Positions 32,074 through 39,953 of a stretch of 41,738 nt of DNA are shown here, one piece after another. The translations under genes were made by a program, and so were the position numbers. Origin of the DNA: Lachnospiraceae bacterium (GTDB taxonomy: Bacteria > Bacillota > Clostridia > Lachnospirales > Lachnospiraceae); NCBI GenBank assembly GCA_022510705.1, contig JAFLSX010000003.1:46262-87999 (forward strand), in the 5' to 3' direction. The notes below the pieces were generated by a model, which worked only from the letters and a program-made list of their open reading frames with translations, had not been told where the DNA came from and searched no databases. Every line of letters starts with the position of its first letter. The first letter of the stretch is position 1.

Positions 32074-32097
32074 ATGTGAAAACTTGGAGATATACCA

Positions 32098-32634
32098 ATG
32101 CAACTAAAAAACAATCTTTATGCTTCAAGAATAACTGTTAGGGATTATCGGAAATCTGACTTACCATTTCTCGTTGCTATGTGGTTTGATGAAGAAAATG
32201 GAAAATACCTGAGTGACCCCACAAAAGATTATGTAAACGATGAATATCGAAAAGCACTGGAGAAACTTGAGGATAATCCGCATGGCTATTATTTAACGCT
32301 TGTGTTAAATGCCTCAGAAGAGATCATGGGTTCCTGTTTTATGTTCCCCGATGATAAAAAAGAATCCTTTGACATCGCGTACTGCATTCATAAGAATTAC
32401 TGGAGACAAGGATATGCTACAGAACTCATACCTTTGATCATTGATTGGGTGCATGGGCATGGAGGAATTGAAATTACTGCAGAAGTGGCAAAGGAAAATA
32501 TAGCATCTAACTCGTTGCTTAGAAAAAACGGTTTTGAGGTTATCCGTGAAACAAGATTCAAGAAGTATAATATGGATGTCTACTTTGATAGTTATATTTA
32601 TCGCCTTATATTAAAAAAGTCCTCTGTAGGATGA
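32098..32634 (+). CDS. GNAT-family N-acetyltransferase
   Basis: This is a 178-residue cytoplasmic protein with the GNAT fold of the RimJ-like type. Landmarks are SRITVRDYRKSDLPFLVAMW at the start, the central FDIAYCIHKNYWRQGYATEL with the acetyl-CoA-binding R-x-x-G-x-A segment, and VAKENIASNSLLRKNGFEVI. The acceptor amine is unknown. TTGGAG lies 8 bases before the ATG. Its A/T-richer sequence differs from the GC-richer metabolic genes on either side, as does the next small gene, which may point to separate acquisition. Confidence 0.88.
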   Translation: MQLKNNLYASRITVRDYRKSDLPFLVAMWFDEENGKYLSDPTKDYVNDEYRKALEKLEDNPHGYYLTLVLNASEEIMGSCFMFPDDKKESFDIAYCIHKNYWRQGYATELIPLIIDWVHGHGGIEITAEVAKENIASNSLLRKNGFEVIRETRFKKYNMDVYFDSYIYRLILKKSSVG

Positions 32635-32685
32635 ACTAAACTGCCGTAAACAGATGCAGGCTGCAAGAAAGGGAGAAAAATAGTA

Positions 32686-32961
32686 ATGAAGGAAGATGAT
32701 TTAGTCCGTCTGATGGATGCATATATGGGGTGTGAGGGCTATTATATGAAACCTAAAATAGAGGAAGATGGAAAGAACAGTTTTTTTATTGCAAAAGATC
32801 ATGCAAAATCTTCTGATGTGGACGCTAGTTTTGAACTTGTAAAAGATGCGATTGGTAAAAAAGAAGAAAAAGAATTACAGGTTTTTACAGGTACTCCCAA
32901 AGTTGAATGTGCGGTTTGTGCAGATGTTCCTAATCTAACGGATATTGATCGGAAGTTGTAA
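32686..32961 (+). CDS. Small protein of unknown function
   Basis: This is a 91-residue soluble protein, MKEDDLVRLMDAYMGCEGYY at the start and VPNLTDIDRKL at the end. It is acidic with a few Cys (CEGYY, ECAVCADV) and no membrane segment or signal. I recognise no family. GGGAGA lies about 12 bases before the ATG, so the site is acceptable but not close. It follows the acetyltransferase by 51 bases and precedes the sigma factor gene by 85. Coding is supported by the open frame and plausible codon use only. Confidence 0.5.
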   Translation: MKEDDLVRLMDAYMGCEGYYMKPKIEEDGKNSFFIAKDHAKSSDVDASFELVKDAIGKKEEKELQVFTGTPKVECAVCADVPNLTDIDRKL

Positions 32962-33046
32962 CGGAGTGTTCTGATCTTCGGCAAAAAACATAAAATCAGG
33001 GTCTCTCATTCGTATCTAAAAAAGAGAGAATCCGGAAAGGAAAGTT

Positions 33047-33658
33047 GTGACGGAAGAGAAGTTTGCGAAATGCATCCGCGCCATGAAAAAGGGTGACAAG
33101 GACGGACTGAAAGATGTCTACGAGGAATACGGCGCCTACATATACGGAATTGTGAGACAGCTTCTGTCCGTGAGAGAAGAAGCGGAGGATATCACCAGTG
33201 AATTTTTTATCCGCCTTTGGGAAAAAGCGGGAAGCTATAGGGCAGGCAGCGGACACAAGGGCTGGATGGCTACCATTGCCCGCAACATGGCTATTGACCT
33301 GCTGCGGAAGCGCCGGAGGGAGGAGCTGGTGGATTTTTATACCGAACGGACAGGGCCTGCTGAAAATGAAGAGTATGGGCAGCCGGCAGCAGGACGCAGG
33401 GATATATTAGAGGCAGCCGGCAGCATACAGGAGAGCGTAGAGGATACAGTGATTTCCGAAGTCAGTATGCGGGAGGCGCTTTTAACTTTAAAAGAAGCAG
33501 AGCGGGAAGTCATACATATGAAGATCATGGGAGAGATGACTTTTCAAGAAATTTCGGATATACTGCAGGTTCCATTAGGAACCGTAGCATGGCGTTACAG
33601 AGAAGCAATTAAGAAGCTAAGGAGGTGTGGATATGAAGAATCTGGAACAGGAATATAA
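33047..33658 (+). CDS. ECF-type RNA polymerase sigma factor
   Basis: This 203-residue protein has sigma region 2 at about 25-90 (DVYEEYGAYIYGIVRQLL, DITSEFFIRLWEKA, HKGWMATIARNMAIDLLRKR). Region 4 lies at about 140-195 (LLTLKEAEREVIHMKIMG, FQEISDILQVPLGTVAWRYREA). A linker of about 45 residues joins them. This is the two-domain ECF layout. The start is GTG with GGAAAGG 6 bases upstream. The next gene, overlapping by 26 bases, encodes a membrane protein in the position of an anti-sigma factor. Extracytoplasmic stress control is therefore likely, but the signal is unknown. Confidence 0.92.
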   Translation: MTEEKFAKCIRAMKKGDKDGLKDVYEEYGAYIYGIVRQLLSVREEAEDITSEFFIRLWEKAGSYRAGSGHKGWMATIARNMAIDLLRKRRREELVDFYTERTGPAENEEYGQPAAGRRDILEAAGSIQESVEDTVISEVSMREALLTLKEAEREVIHMKIMGEMTFQEISDILQVPLGTVAWRYREAIKKLRRCGYEESGTGI

Positions 33659-34427
33659 AAATTCCCAGCAAGAAGATATGCCGGATTTGTGGAACAGAAT
33701 AGAAACCGGTCTGCCGGAAAAAAAGAAACCGATTCCCTTTCTATCTGTCACCCGGAGCCTTGGTATCGTGGCCGCGGCCGCTGCATTGCTTTTATTGGTA
33801 TCCCTGGGGCTGTGGTCGGGACGCGGGTCTACAGAAAAAAGTGCTCCGAACCAGACTGCCAAGTACGAGGCTTCTTTAGAGGATGAGGGATTTGCTTCCT
33901 ATGATAGGGCAGATATGGAAATCGCAATGAACGAAGGATATGATATGGAGGAAGAAGCTATGGGGCAGATAACGGGCCAGAGCGGTCAGTTATCTCCGCC
34001 CATGATGGCAGATGCAGCTGAGGACGTATCCCCGCAGGAAATGGTCGTAGGTGCCCCGGAAATGAGCAATTCCCAGACGAGCTTAGGAAGTATGGCCTCG
34101 GAGAATGCGGAAGCAAAAGATGAGATGCTTTTGTCCGAAGAAGAGGCACTAAAACTACTGGACTCATATCTTTTGGAAACGGGTGTTTTACCGGAAGGAA
34201 GAGCGATTTACAAAACGGGAGAGGCTGAAAATCCCGGGTATTCCTGGGAGGGTACCTCTACGGAAAGCGGAAAGCAGGTGCTCATGTTTTTGGAGTTTTA
34301 TGCCTATTCGGAAGACGGCAGCTGTTTAATATTCCGCATGGGCGAGCGGGCAGCCGGAGGAGATGCGGATGTGCTGTTGCGGGAATATAGCGTTCATGTG
34401 CGGACAGGAGCTATTACGGAATACTAG
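33633..34427 (+). CDS. Membrane-anchored anti-sigma-like protein
   Basis: This is a 264-residue protein with a short cytoplasmic N-terminus (MKNLEQEYKNSQQEDMPDLW), one membrane helix near residues 47-65 (LGIVAAAAALLLLVSLGLW) and an outside region of about 195 residues. The outside region is acidic and Met-rich up to about 165, then more ordered (LSEEEALKLLDSYLLETG, YSWEGTSTESGKQVL). The topology and position right after an ECF sigma gene suggest an anti-sigma factor. The zinc anti-sigma motif H-x-x-x-C-x-x-C is absent, so it is a different class. The start at 33633 has AAGGAGG 7 bases upstream. A GTG at 33627 in the same frame overlaps that site and is too close. Confidence 0.75.
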   Translation: MKNLEQEYKNSQQEDMPDLWNRIETGLPEKKKPIPFLSVTRSLGIVAAAAALLLLVSLGLWSGRGSTEKSAPNQTAKYEASLEDEGFASYDRADMEIAMNEGYDMEEEAMGQITGQSGQLSPPMMADAAEDVSPQEMVVGAPEMSNSQTSLGSMASENAEAKDEMLLSEEEALKLLDSYLLETGVLPEGRAIYKTGEAENPGYSWEGTSTESGKQVLMFLEFYAYSEDGSCLIFRMGERAAGGDADVLLREYSVHVRTGAITEY

Positions 34428-34456
34428 TACAATGGTCCGGAAAGGGAAATATACTT

Positions 34457-34750
34457 ATGGATAAAGTGCAAGATAGCATAACAATAGATAATTTATGGGA
34501 AAAGATCACCCAGCATCAGGGGGAAACCTTTTATACAGCTAAGCAGCTGGAGTTTACTTACGTGATAAAGGGCGGCGAATTTTTTACGGAGCGAAAAAAG
34601 AAATCTATTACCCGCGCCACCTTTGAAAAGGCATTTATAAAGCTGCAGGAAGATACGGAGCATAAAATAACGGGACCTAAAAGCTTAAACTGCTTTGGTG
34701 CACCCTATGTCTGGGGTGTTTTTAGGGCGCTTGGAATTATTAAGTTTTAA
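34457..34750 (+). CDS. Small soluble protein of unknown function
   Basis: This is a 97-residue protein starting MDKVQDSITIDNLWEKITQH. It has basic and aromatic segments (EFFTERKKKSITRATFEKAF) and ends KSLNCFGAPYVWGVFRALGI. No signal peptide, no membrane helix and no catalytic motif were recognised. It may be a small DNA- or protein-binding protein, but I do not identify a family. It lies 29 bases after the anti-sigma-like gene and may be transcribed with it. GGAAAGGGAAAT precedes the ATG. Confidence 0.6.
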   Translation: MDKVQDSITIDNLWEKITQHQGETFYTAKQLEFTYVIKGGEFFTERKKKSITRATFEKAFIKLQEDTEHKITGPKSLNCFGAPYVWGVFRALGIIKF

Positions 34751-34851
34751 AGACTATTTTTAGAAACAATTAAGAAATTTCTCTGAAAAGTCTTAACCTT
34801 TATTGCATACACTCTAACTACCGCTCAGGCGGTGGAAAGAGGGTAAACAAT

Positions 34852-35865
34852 ATGAAAACCATTACCTTTGTAGTACCCTGTTATAATTCTCAGGATTATA
34901 TGAAAAGGTGCATCGATTCCCTGCTGCCCAGTGGGAAAGAGGGAGAAATCATTATTGTGGACGACGGTTCCACGGATAAAACAGGAGAGATAGCGGACAC
35001 TTATGCAGCGCTCTATCCGGCGCAGATCAAAGTGATCCATAAAGAAAACGGCGGGCACGGTTCCGGAGTGAACGCAGGGTTGGAAGCGGCTGCAGGCCGC
35101 TTCTTTAAAGTGGTGGATTCTGACGACTGGCTGGATGAAAAAGCGCTGTCAGTGCTGTTAACGCAGCTTAAGAAGCAGCATAGTCTGCCGGACATGGTGG
35201 TGTGCAATTATATCTACGACCATCTCCATGAGAACAGGCAGCACAGGGTAAGCTTTGACAATGTGTTTCCTGCGGATAGCATCTGCAGTTGGAGCTGCAT
35301 GGGGCGTTTCCGTAGTTCTCAGTATCTGGTGATGCATGCGCTGATATTTCGTACTGTCTTATTAAAGGAAATTGGGCTGAGGCTGCCGGAACATACTTTT
35401 TATGTGGACAACCTATTTGCATGCAGGCCGCTGCCTAAGGTTAAGAGAATTCTATATCTGGATTTGGATCTATATCATTATTTTCTGGGAAGAAGTGATC
35501 AGTCTGTAAACGAAATAAGCTATATGCGCAGGATAGACGAGCAGATAAGGGTCACAAAGCTGGTGGCAGACTCTGTGAATTTTGGGGAAGTAAAACAGAT
35601 CACGCCTAAACTGGAACGCTATTTGCTGCGCAATCTTTCCATCATGCTCTCCATCTGCGATATTTTTCTGCTCATGATGAAGACGAAAGAGGCTTTACAT
35701 AAACGGAGACAGCTGTGGGAATTTATACGGAACAAAGATGAAAAACTTTATATGCGGCTTCGGTTTACTACCATAAGCGGCGCAACCTACTTACCGGGCA
35801 GGCTGGGTGGAATGTTGACACTGGCAGGCTATAGGATGGCAAAAAGTTTCTTAGGATTTGCTTAA
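34852..35865 (+). CDS. Family 2 glycosyltransferase
   Basis: This is a 337-residue cytoplasmic glycosyltransferase. It begins MKTITFVVPCYNSQDYMKRC, followed by IIIVDDGSTDKTGEI for nucleotide-sugar binding. The GHGSGVNAGLEAAAG segment and the VVDSDDWLDE motif (D-x-D type) lie near residue 87. C-terminal to about 220 the sequence is helical and basic. It has no clear membrane helix except a weakly hydrophobic end. It starts a run of three genes with a papain-like protein and an MprF-type membrane protein. This suggests it glycosylates a lipid or wall precursor. AGAGGGT precedes the ATG by about 7 bases. Confidence 0.9.
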   Translation: MKTITFVVPCYNSQDYMKRCIDSLLPSGKEGEIIIVDDGSTDKTGEIADTYAALYPAQIKVIHKENGGHGSGVNAGLEAAAGRFFKVVDSDDWLDEKALSVLLTQLKKQHSLPDMVVCNYIYDHLHENRQHRVSFDNVFPADSICSWSCMGRFRSSQYLVMHALIFRTVLLKEIGLRLPEHTFYVDNLFACRPLPKVKRILYLDLDLYHYFLGRSDQSVNEISYMRRIDEQIRVTKLVADSVNFGEVKQITPKLERYLLRNLSIMLSICDIFLLMMKTKEALHKRRQLWEFIRNKDEKLYMRLRFTTISGATYLPGRLGGMLTLAGYRMAKSFLGFA

Positions 35866-35897
35866 ATCGCTATACAATCGGAAAGAGTAGGGTTAAA

Positions 35898-36476
35898 ATG
35901 GAGAAGATATATATTGCCCTGGTGGACACGCCGGGACTTTTTGCAAATATCATACGGTTGACGATCCATCGGGAATACATACATGTGGTGCTGGGACTGG
36001 ACGAGACCCTAAGTGAGGCTTACAGCTTTGGCAGGAGAAATCCGCAGATTCCGTTTTTTTCAGGATTTGAAAAGGAGAATTTGGAACGGATCATTGATGC
36101 GTTTCCCACTGCCCGATATCGCATTTATAGTCTGGATTGTACAAAAGAACAGAAGATTATGATGCAGGAAAAATTGCATCACTTGTACAAGCACCGTTTC
36201 CGCTATCATTACTGCGTATGGGGGCTGCCCTATATTTTGCTGCAAAAACCTTTCTATCAGAAACGGCACTATACCTGTTCCTCCTTTCTGGCAAGATTCT
36301 TAGAGGAGAACGGTATCCGGCTGTTTGAAAAGCATTTTTCTCTGATTACGCCGGCGGATTTTTATGACTATAAAAAGCATGACATTATTTTTGAAGGCCC
36401 GCTGAAAGAATTTTTACGAAAGGGAACGGAAGAAGAGGACTGTGGCACCGTAAAAGGAGTTTTATATGAGGGGTAA
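35898..36476 (+). CDS. Permuted papain-like (YiiX/C92-type) protein
   Basis: This is a 192-residue protein. The N-terminal half has REYIHVVLGLDETLSEAYSFG, with a His in the place of the catalytic His of circularly permuted NlpC/P60-like enzymes (LRAT/YaeF/YiiX group). The second half has HYTCSSFLARFLEENG, with a Cys in a helix-start position as in the nucleophile of that group. The order (His first, Cys later) fits the permuted fold. Such proteins may be amidases, acyltransferases or lipid-binding. No signal peptide is seen, so it acts in the cytoplasm. It overlaps the start of the next gene by 11 bases, so the two are coupled. Confidence 0.55.
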   Translation: MEKIYIALVDTPGLFANIIRLTIHREYIHVVLGLDETLSEAYSFGRRNPQIPFFSGFEKENLERIIDAFPTARYRIYSLDCTKEQKIMMQEKLHHLYKHRFRYHYCVWGLPYILLQKPFYQKRHYTCSSFLARFLEENGIRLFEKHFSLITPADFYDYKKHDIIFEGPLKEFLRKGTEEEDCGTVKGVLYEG

Positions 36477-37473
36477 GAGAAAGGTATTGAGTGCCGTTCT
36501 GTTTTTGGGACTGGCGGCGATTACTTTTTACGTCATATTTAAGGAGCAGGATTTTAAAGAACTGTTAGAAGCCATAAAAGGTATGCACAAGGGATATTTG
36601 GTGCTGGCTGCATTTACGGCACTGTTCTTTGTGTCCGCGGAAGGGATACTCATTTGGTATCTACTGCGGGCTATCGGGGATAAGTGCAGTATTTTCAGTT
36701 GTCTAAAATATTCTTTTACCGGTTTCTTCTATTCCGGTATTACACCCTCCGCTACGGGTGGGCAGCCCATGCAGCTCTATCATATGAAAAAAGATGGACA
36801 CAAGGTAGCGGATTCTACGGTAGTACTGATGAGCGTGGCCACGGCCTATAAGCTGGTATTGGTCCTTATGGGACTGGGAATCAGTATTTTTTGGTGGCAG
36901 GGACTACGCAGCAATCTGGGGGAGTATCTGCCCATCTACTTTTTGGGGCTATTTTTAAATGCCGCTTTAGTGGCCGTTCTGCTTGCCATTATGTTGAACG
37001 GACCGGGTATGGAGCGCTTTTTGGTCCGGGCAGAGAAGCTGGTTGTAAAGCTGCATTTGATGAAACCTTCCGAGAAACGCAGGGAGAGTATTCACGGAAT
37101 GGTGGAGCAGTACCAGAGCGCGGTGCAATTTTTAAAGAGCCATCTGGGCGTTATCAGTTTTTTGGTAGGATTTACCTTTATTCAGAGATGCAGCGTCTTT
37201 GTCCTGACCTATTTTGTATATAGAGGAATGGGACTTTCCGGGACCGCACCATTTGCGATCATGGCGCTGCAGGCCGTAGTCTATATTGCGGTGGATATGC
37301 TGCCCCTGCCCGGATCCCAAGGCATTACGGAATTAATGTATGTAGCAGTCTTTGGCCGTATATTTATAGGAGGTAGCCTGACCGTATCCATGTGCATTTC
37401 CAGAGGACTGAATTTTTATATGCTCATGATCGTCAGCGCCTGTGTGGCGGCCTACGCCTGGTGGAAGAAATGA
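36466..37473 (+). CDS. MprF/AglD-type flippase-like integral membrane protein
   Basis: This is a 335-residue protein with about eight membrane helices and no soluble catalytic domain. Characteristic segments are SAEGILIWYLLRAIGDKCS, then SFTGFFYSGITPSATGGQPMQ, with the conserved P-S-A-T-G-G-Q-P, and the C-terminal VDMLPLPGSQGITELMY. This matches the membrane domain family that includes the flippase part of MprF (LPG_synthase_TM, also called UPF0104). In MprF it moves aminoacylated lipids. Stand-alone members may move glycolipids. The upstream glycosyltransferase suggests a glycolipid here. AAAGGAG lies about 6 bases before the ATG. Confidence 0.85.
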   Translation: MRGKRKVLSAVLFLGLAAITFYVIFKEQDFKELLEAIKGMHKGYLVLAAFTALFFVSAEGILIWYLLRAIGDKCSIFSCLKYSFTGFFYSGITPSATGGQPMQLYHMKKDGHKVADSTVVLMSVATAYKLVLVLMGLGISIFWWQGLRSNLGEYLPIYFLGLFLNAALVAVLLAIMLNGPGMERFLVRAEKLVVKLHLMKPSEKRRESIHGMVEQYQSAVQFLKSHLGVISFLVGFTFIQRCSVFVLTYFVYRGMGLSGTAPFAIMALQAVVYIAVDMLPLPGSQGITELMYVAVFGRIFIGGSLTVSMCISRGLNFYMLMIVSACVAAYAWWKK

Positions 37474-37509
37474 GTCGGGGAAAAAATTTGTATTTTTTCA
37501 AAACATATC

Positions 37510-37538
37510 TTGCAAATAAAAAAGAAATGTGTTACACT
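37510..37538 (+). promoter_or_regulatory. Promoter of the aspS-gatCAB T-box operon
   Basis: The -35 TTGCAA (37510-37515) and -10 TACACT (37533-37538) have a 17-base spacer. The predicted start is near 37546, which gives a leader of about 340 bases. Confidence 0.6.
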
Positions 37539-37545
37539 TCATCTC

Positions 37546-37833
37546 GATAAAGTAAATGCGGCGAAGGAAACTCTTGCCAGGGAAAACGACAGGAATACGG
37601 CGTCACCGACTGAGAGCGCTGTTCGTGGGAAATGGCAAAGGGAACGCTCCGGAGCAGACTGTCTGAAGATTTTTAAATTGTGTAGGACAGTACGTGGCAT
37701 GCGTTAAATGCAAAAGTGGATGGACCGGAAAAACGCTTTGATGGAAGCGGCGGTCTGTCAAAACGGGTGGTACCGCGGATTTACACTTGTTGATTCGTCC
37801 CGGAATACAGTTATTGTATTCCGGGACTTTTTT
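37546..37833 (+). promoter_or_regulatory. T-box riboswitch leader
   Basis: The T-box consensus AACGGGTGGTACCGCGG is at 37762-37778, followed by antiterminator-side CGTCCC (37796-37801) and a strong terminator. Upstream, GACCG (37723-37727) pairs with CGGTC (37751-37755) around an inner CGCTT/AAGCG hairpin, as expected for the stem before the antiterminator. Stem I could be closed in part by TTGCCA (37574-37579) with TGGCAA (37633-37638). Possible specifier triplets are AAC at 37643-37645 (overlapped by GAA at 37642) or GAC at 37588-37590; I could not decide. The T-box binds uncharged tRNA and prevents termination. Given the operon, tRNA-Asn or tRNA-Asp is the likely ligand. This leader fills the gap from 37474 to 37887. 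Confidence 0.92.
37797..37833 (+). terminator. T-box terminator hairpin
   Basis: GTCCCGGAATACA (37797-37809) pairs perfectly with TGTATTCCGGGAC (37815-37827) around a 5-base loop, followed by six T. The first bases overlap the antiterminator strand, as required for the switch. Confidence 0.94.
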
Positions 37834-37887
37834 ATTTTCGAGGAAGACACAAGGCGAGCGGAATACACATTTTGAAGGAGGGAAATT

Positions 37888-39633
37888 ATGGGAAACATTT
37901 ACAGGGATCAAACTTTACAGAACATCAGTGAGACGGATATCGGCCGCACTCTCAAAGTGGCAGGTTGGGTAGAGAATATCCGGGATCACGGAGGGGTGTC
38001 ATTTATTGATTTAAGAGATATGTACGGTGTACTGCAGGTGGTTATCCGTAAGCCGGAGTTATTAAAGGGCATCAAAAAGGAAGAGTGTATCAGTGTCTCG
38101 GGCTTAATGGAGAAGCGCGATGAGGAGACCTACAATCCAAAGATTCCCTCCGGTACCGTGGAACTGGAGGCCCAGGAAATTCAGGTGCTGGGACAGGTAT
38201 ATACAAAGCTCCCCTTTGAAGTGATGACCTCTAAGGAAGTCAGGGAGGATATCCGCTTAAAGTACCGTTATCTGGACCTTAGGAATCAAAAGGTGCGGGA
38301 TAATATGATTTTCCGCTCTCAGGTCATTGCCTTCCTGCGCAGGAAAATGACGGAGATGGGATTTCTAGAAGTGCAGACTCCCATTCTCTGCGCTTCTTCC
38401 CCGGAGGGAGCCAGGGACTACATTGTGCCTTCCCGGAAATACAAGGGCAAATTTTATGCTCTGCCTCAGGCCCCCCAGCAGTATAAGCAGCTGCTCATGG
38501 TTTCGGGCTTCGATAAATATTTCCAGATCGCGCCCTGCTTTCGGGATGAAGATGCCAGAGCGGACCGGTCTCCGGGAGAATTCTATCAGCTGGATTTTGA
38601 AATGAGTTTTGCGACCCAAGAGGATGTATTTAAGGTGGGGGAGGAAGTACTGACTGCGGTATTTCAGCAATTTGCACCGGAAGGCTATACCGTGACCCAG
38701 GCACCTTATCCCGTTATCAGCTATAAGCAGGCGATGCTGGAATTCGGCACCGACAAGCCGGATCTGCGCAATCCCTTGAGGATCATAGATCTGACCGAGT
38801 TCTTCCAGAAATGTACTTTCAAGCCCTTTATCGGCAAGACTGTCCGGGCGCTGAAGGTACATGCGGAGATGTCCAAAGGCTTCCATGAGAAGCTGTTGAA
38901 ATTTGCTACGGATTTAGGAATGGGTGGACTGGGCTATCTGGAAGTGGACGAAGACTTATCCTATAAAGGGCCCATCGATAAATTTATACCGGATGACTTA
39001 AAGAAGGAGCTTAAAGACCTGGCAAAGCTGGAAGTCGGAGATACTATTTTCTTTATGGCAGATAAGGAGGAGCGTGCGGCTTATTATGCGGGCATGATCC
39101 GCAATGAGCTGGGGCAGAAGCTGGATCTTTTGGAGAAGAATGCCTATCGTTTCTGCTATGTCAACGATTTCCCCATGTTTGAACGGGATCCGGAAACCAA
39201 ACAGATCGGTTTTACACACAATCCCTTCTCCATGCCGCAAGGTGGAATGGAGGCCTTGAGCACCAAGAATCCGCTGGACATCTTAGCTTATCAGTACGAC
39301 ATCGTATGTAATGGCGTGGAGCTTTCCTCCGGTGCGGTGAGAAACCATGATGTGGACATTATGGTAAAGGCTTTTGAGATAGCAGGCTATGATGAAGAGG
39401 TGTTAAAAGCAAAGTTCGGTGCGCTCTACAATGCATTCCAGTTCGGTGCACCGCCCCATGCAGGCATGGCGCCCGGCGTTGACCGAATGCTGATGTTACT
39501 TAAGAATGAGGAAAACATCAGGGAAGTGATTGCTTTTCCTATGAGCGGTACGGCGCAGGATCTGATGTGTGGCGCGCCTAATGAGGTAACCGAGCAGCAG
39601 CTTCGCGAAGTGCATATCAAAGTGCGTGATTAG
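37888..39633 (+). CDS. aspS: Aspartyl-tRNA synthetase, probably non-discriminating
   Basis: This is a 581-residue class IIb synthetase of the bacterial type. The anticodon-binding OB-fold comes first ([21 protein letters not shown]). The catalytic core follows, with motif 2 [15 protein letters not shown] and motif 3 [14 protein letters not shown], and the bacterial GAD insertion around 290-400. His34 in the RDHGG loop corresponds to the His associated with relaxed anticodon recognition in non-discriminating enzymes, which also charge tRNA-Asn with Asp. Downstream gatCAB would then convert Asp-tRNA-Asn to Asn-tRNA-Asn. The T-box leader upstream controls the whole operon. GAAGGAGGG lies just before the ATG. 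Confidence 0.94.
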   Translation: MGNIYRDQTLQNISETDIGRTLKVAGWVENIRDHGGVSFIDLRDMYGVLQVVIRKPELLKGIKKEECISVSGLMEKRDEETYNPKIPSGTVELEAQEIQVLGQVYTKLPFEVMTSKEVREDIRLKYRYLDLRNQKVRDNMIFRSQVIAFLRRKMTEMGFLEVQTPILCASSPEGARDYIVPSRKYKGKFYALPQAPQQYKQLLMVSGFDKYFQIAPCFRDEDARADRSPGEFYQLDFEMSFATQEDVFKVGEEVLTAVFQQFAPEGYTVTQAPYPVISYKQAMLEFGTDKPDLRNPLRIIDLTEFFQKCTFKPFIGKTVRALKVHAEMSKGFHEKLLKFATDLGMGGLGYLEVDEDLSYKGPIDKFIPDDLKKELKDLAKLEVGDTIFFMADKEERAAYYAGMIRNELGQKLDLLEKNAYRFCYVNDFPMFERDPETKQIGFTHNPFSMPQGGMEALSTKNPLDILAYQYDIVCNGVELSSGAVRNHDVDIMVKAFEIAGYDEEVLKAKFGALYNAFQFGAPPHAGMAPGVDRMLMLLKNEENIREVIAFPMSGTAQDLMCGAPNEVTEQQLREVHIKVRD

Positions 39634-39649
39634 GACAGGAGGAATTCTA

Positions 39650-39943
39650 ATGGCAAATATCATTTCGGATGAAACCATAGAATATGTCGGCATTCTTGCC
39701 AAACTGGAGCTTTCCGATAAGGAGAAGGAAGCCGCAAAAAAGGATATGGCAAGTATGCTTAACTATATCGATAAGTTAAATGAACTGGATACCACCGGTG
39801 TAGAACCCATGTCCCATGTTTTCCCGGTACAGAATGTATTTAGGGAAGATGTAGTAGTAAACGGGGATGACAGGGAAAATATCTTAAAGAACGCACCCGG
39901 TGAAAAAGACGGTATGTTCATCGTGCCGAAAACCGTAGAATAG
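39650..39943 (+). CDS. gatC: Amidotransferase subunit C
   Basis: This is a 97-residue subunit of the Asp/Glu-tRNA amidotransferase. It links GatA and GatB. The sequence matches Gat[38 protein letters not shown], and [14 protein letters not shown]. The start at 39650 has ACAGGAGG 7 bases upstream. The gene lies 16 bases after aspS and 10 before gatA. Confidence 0.95.
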   Translation: MANIISDETIEYVGILAKLELSDKEKEAAKKDMASMLNYIDKLNELDTTGVEPMSHVFPVQNVFREDVVVNGDDRENILKNAPGEKDGMFIVPKTVE

Positions 39944-39953
39944 GAGGGGCAGC

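Noticed and set aside
34750..34794. A/T-rich nested hairpin AAGACT/AGTCTT with an inner AGAAA/TTTCT stem after the 97-residue protein gene
   Set aside because: It is weak and A/T-rich with no clear T tract after the outer stem; it could be a poor terminator but the evidence is thin.
34818..34831. Small hairpin ACCGC-TCAG-GCGGT before the glycosyltransferase gene
   Set aside because: Only five base pairs with no T run; too small to call a regulatory element.
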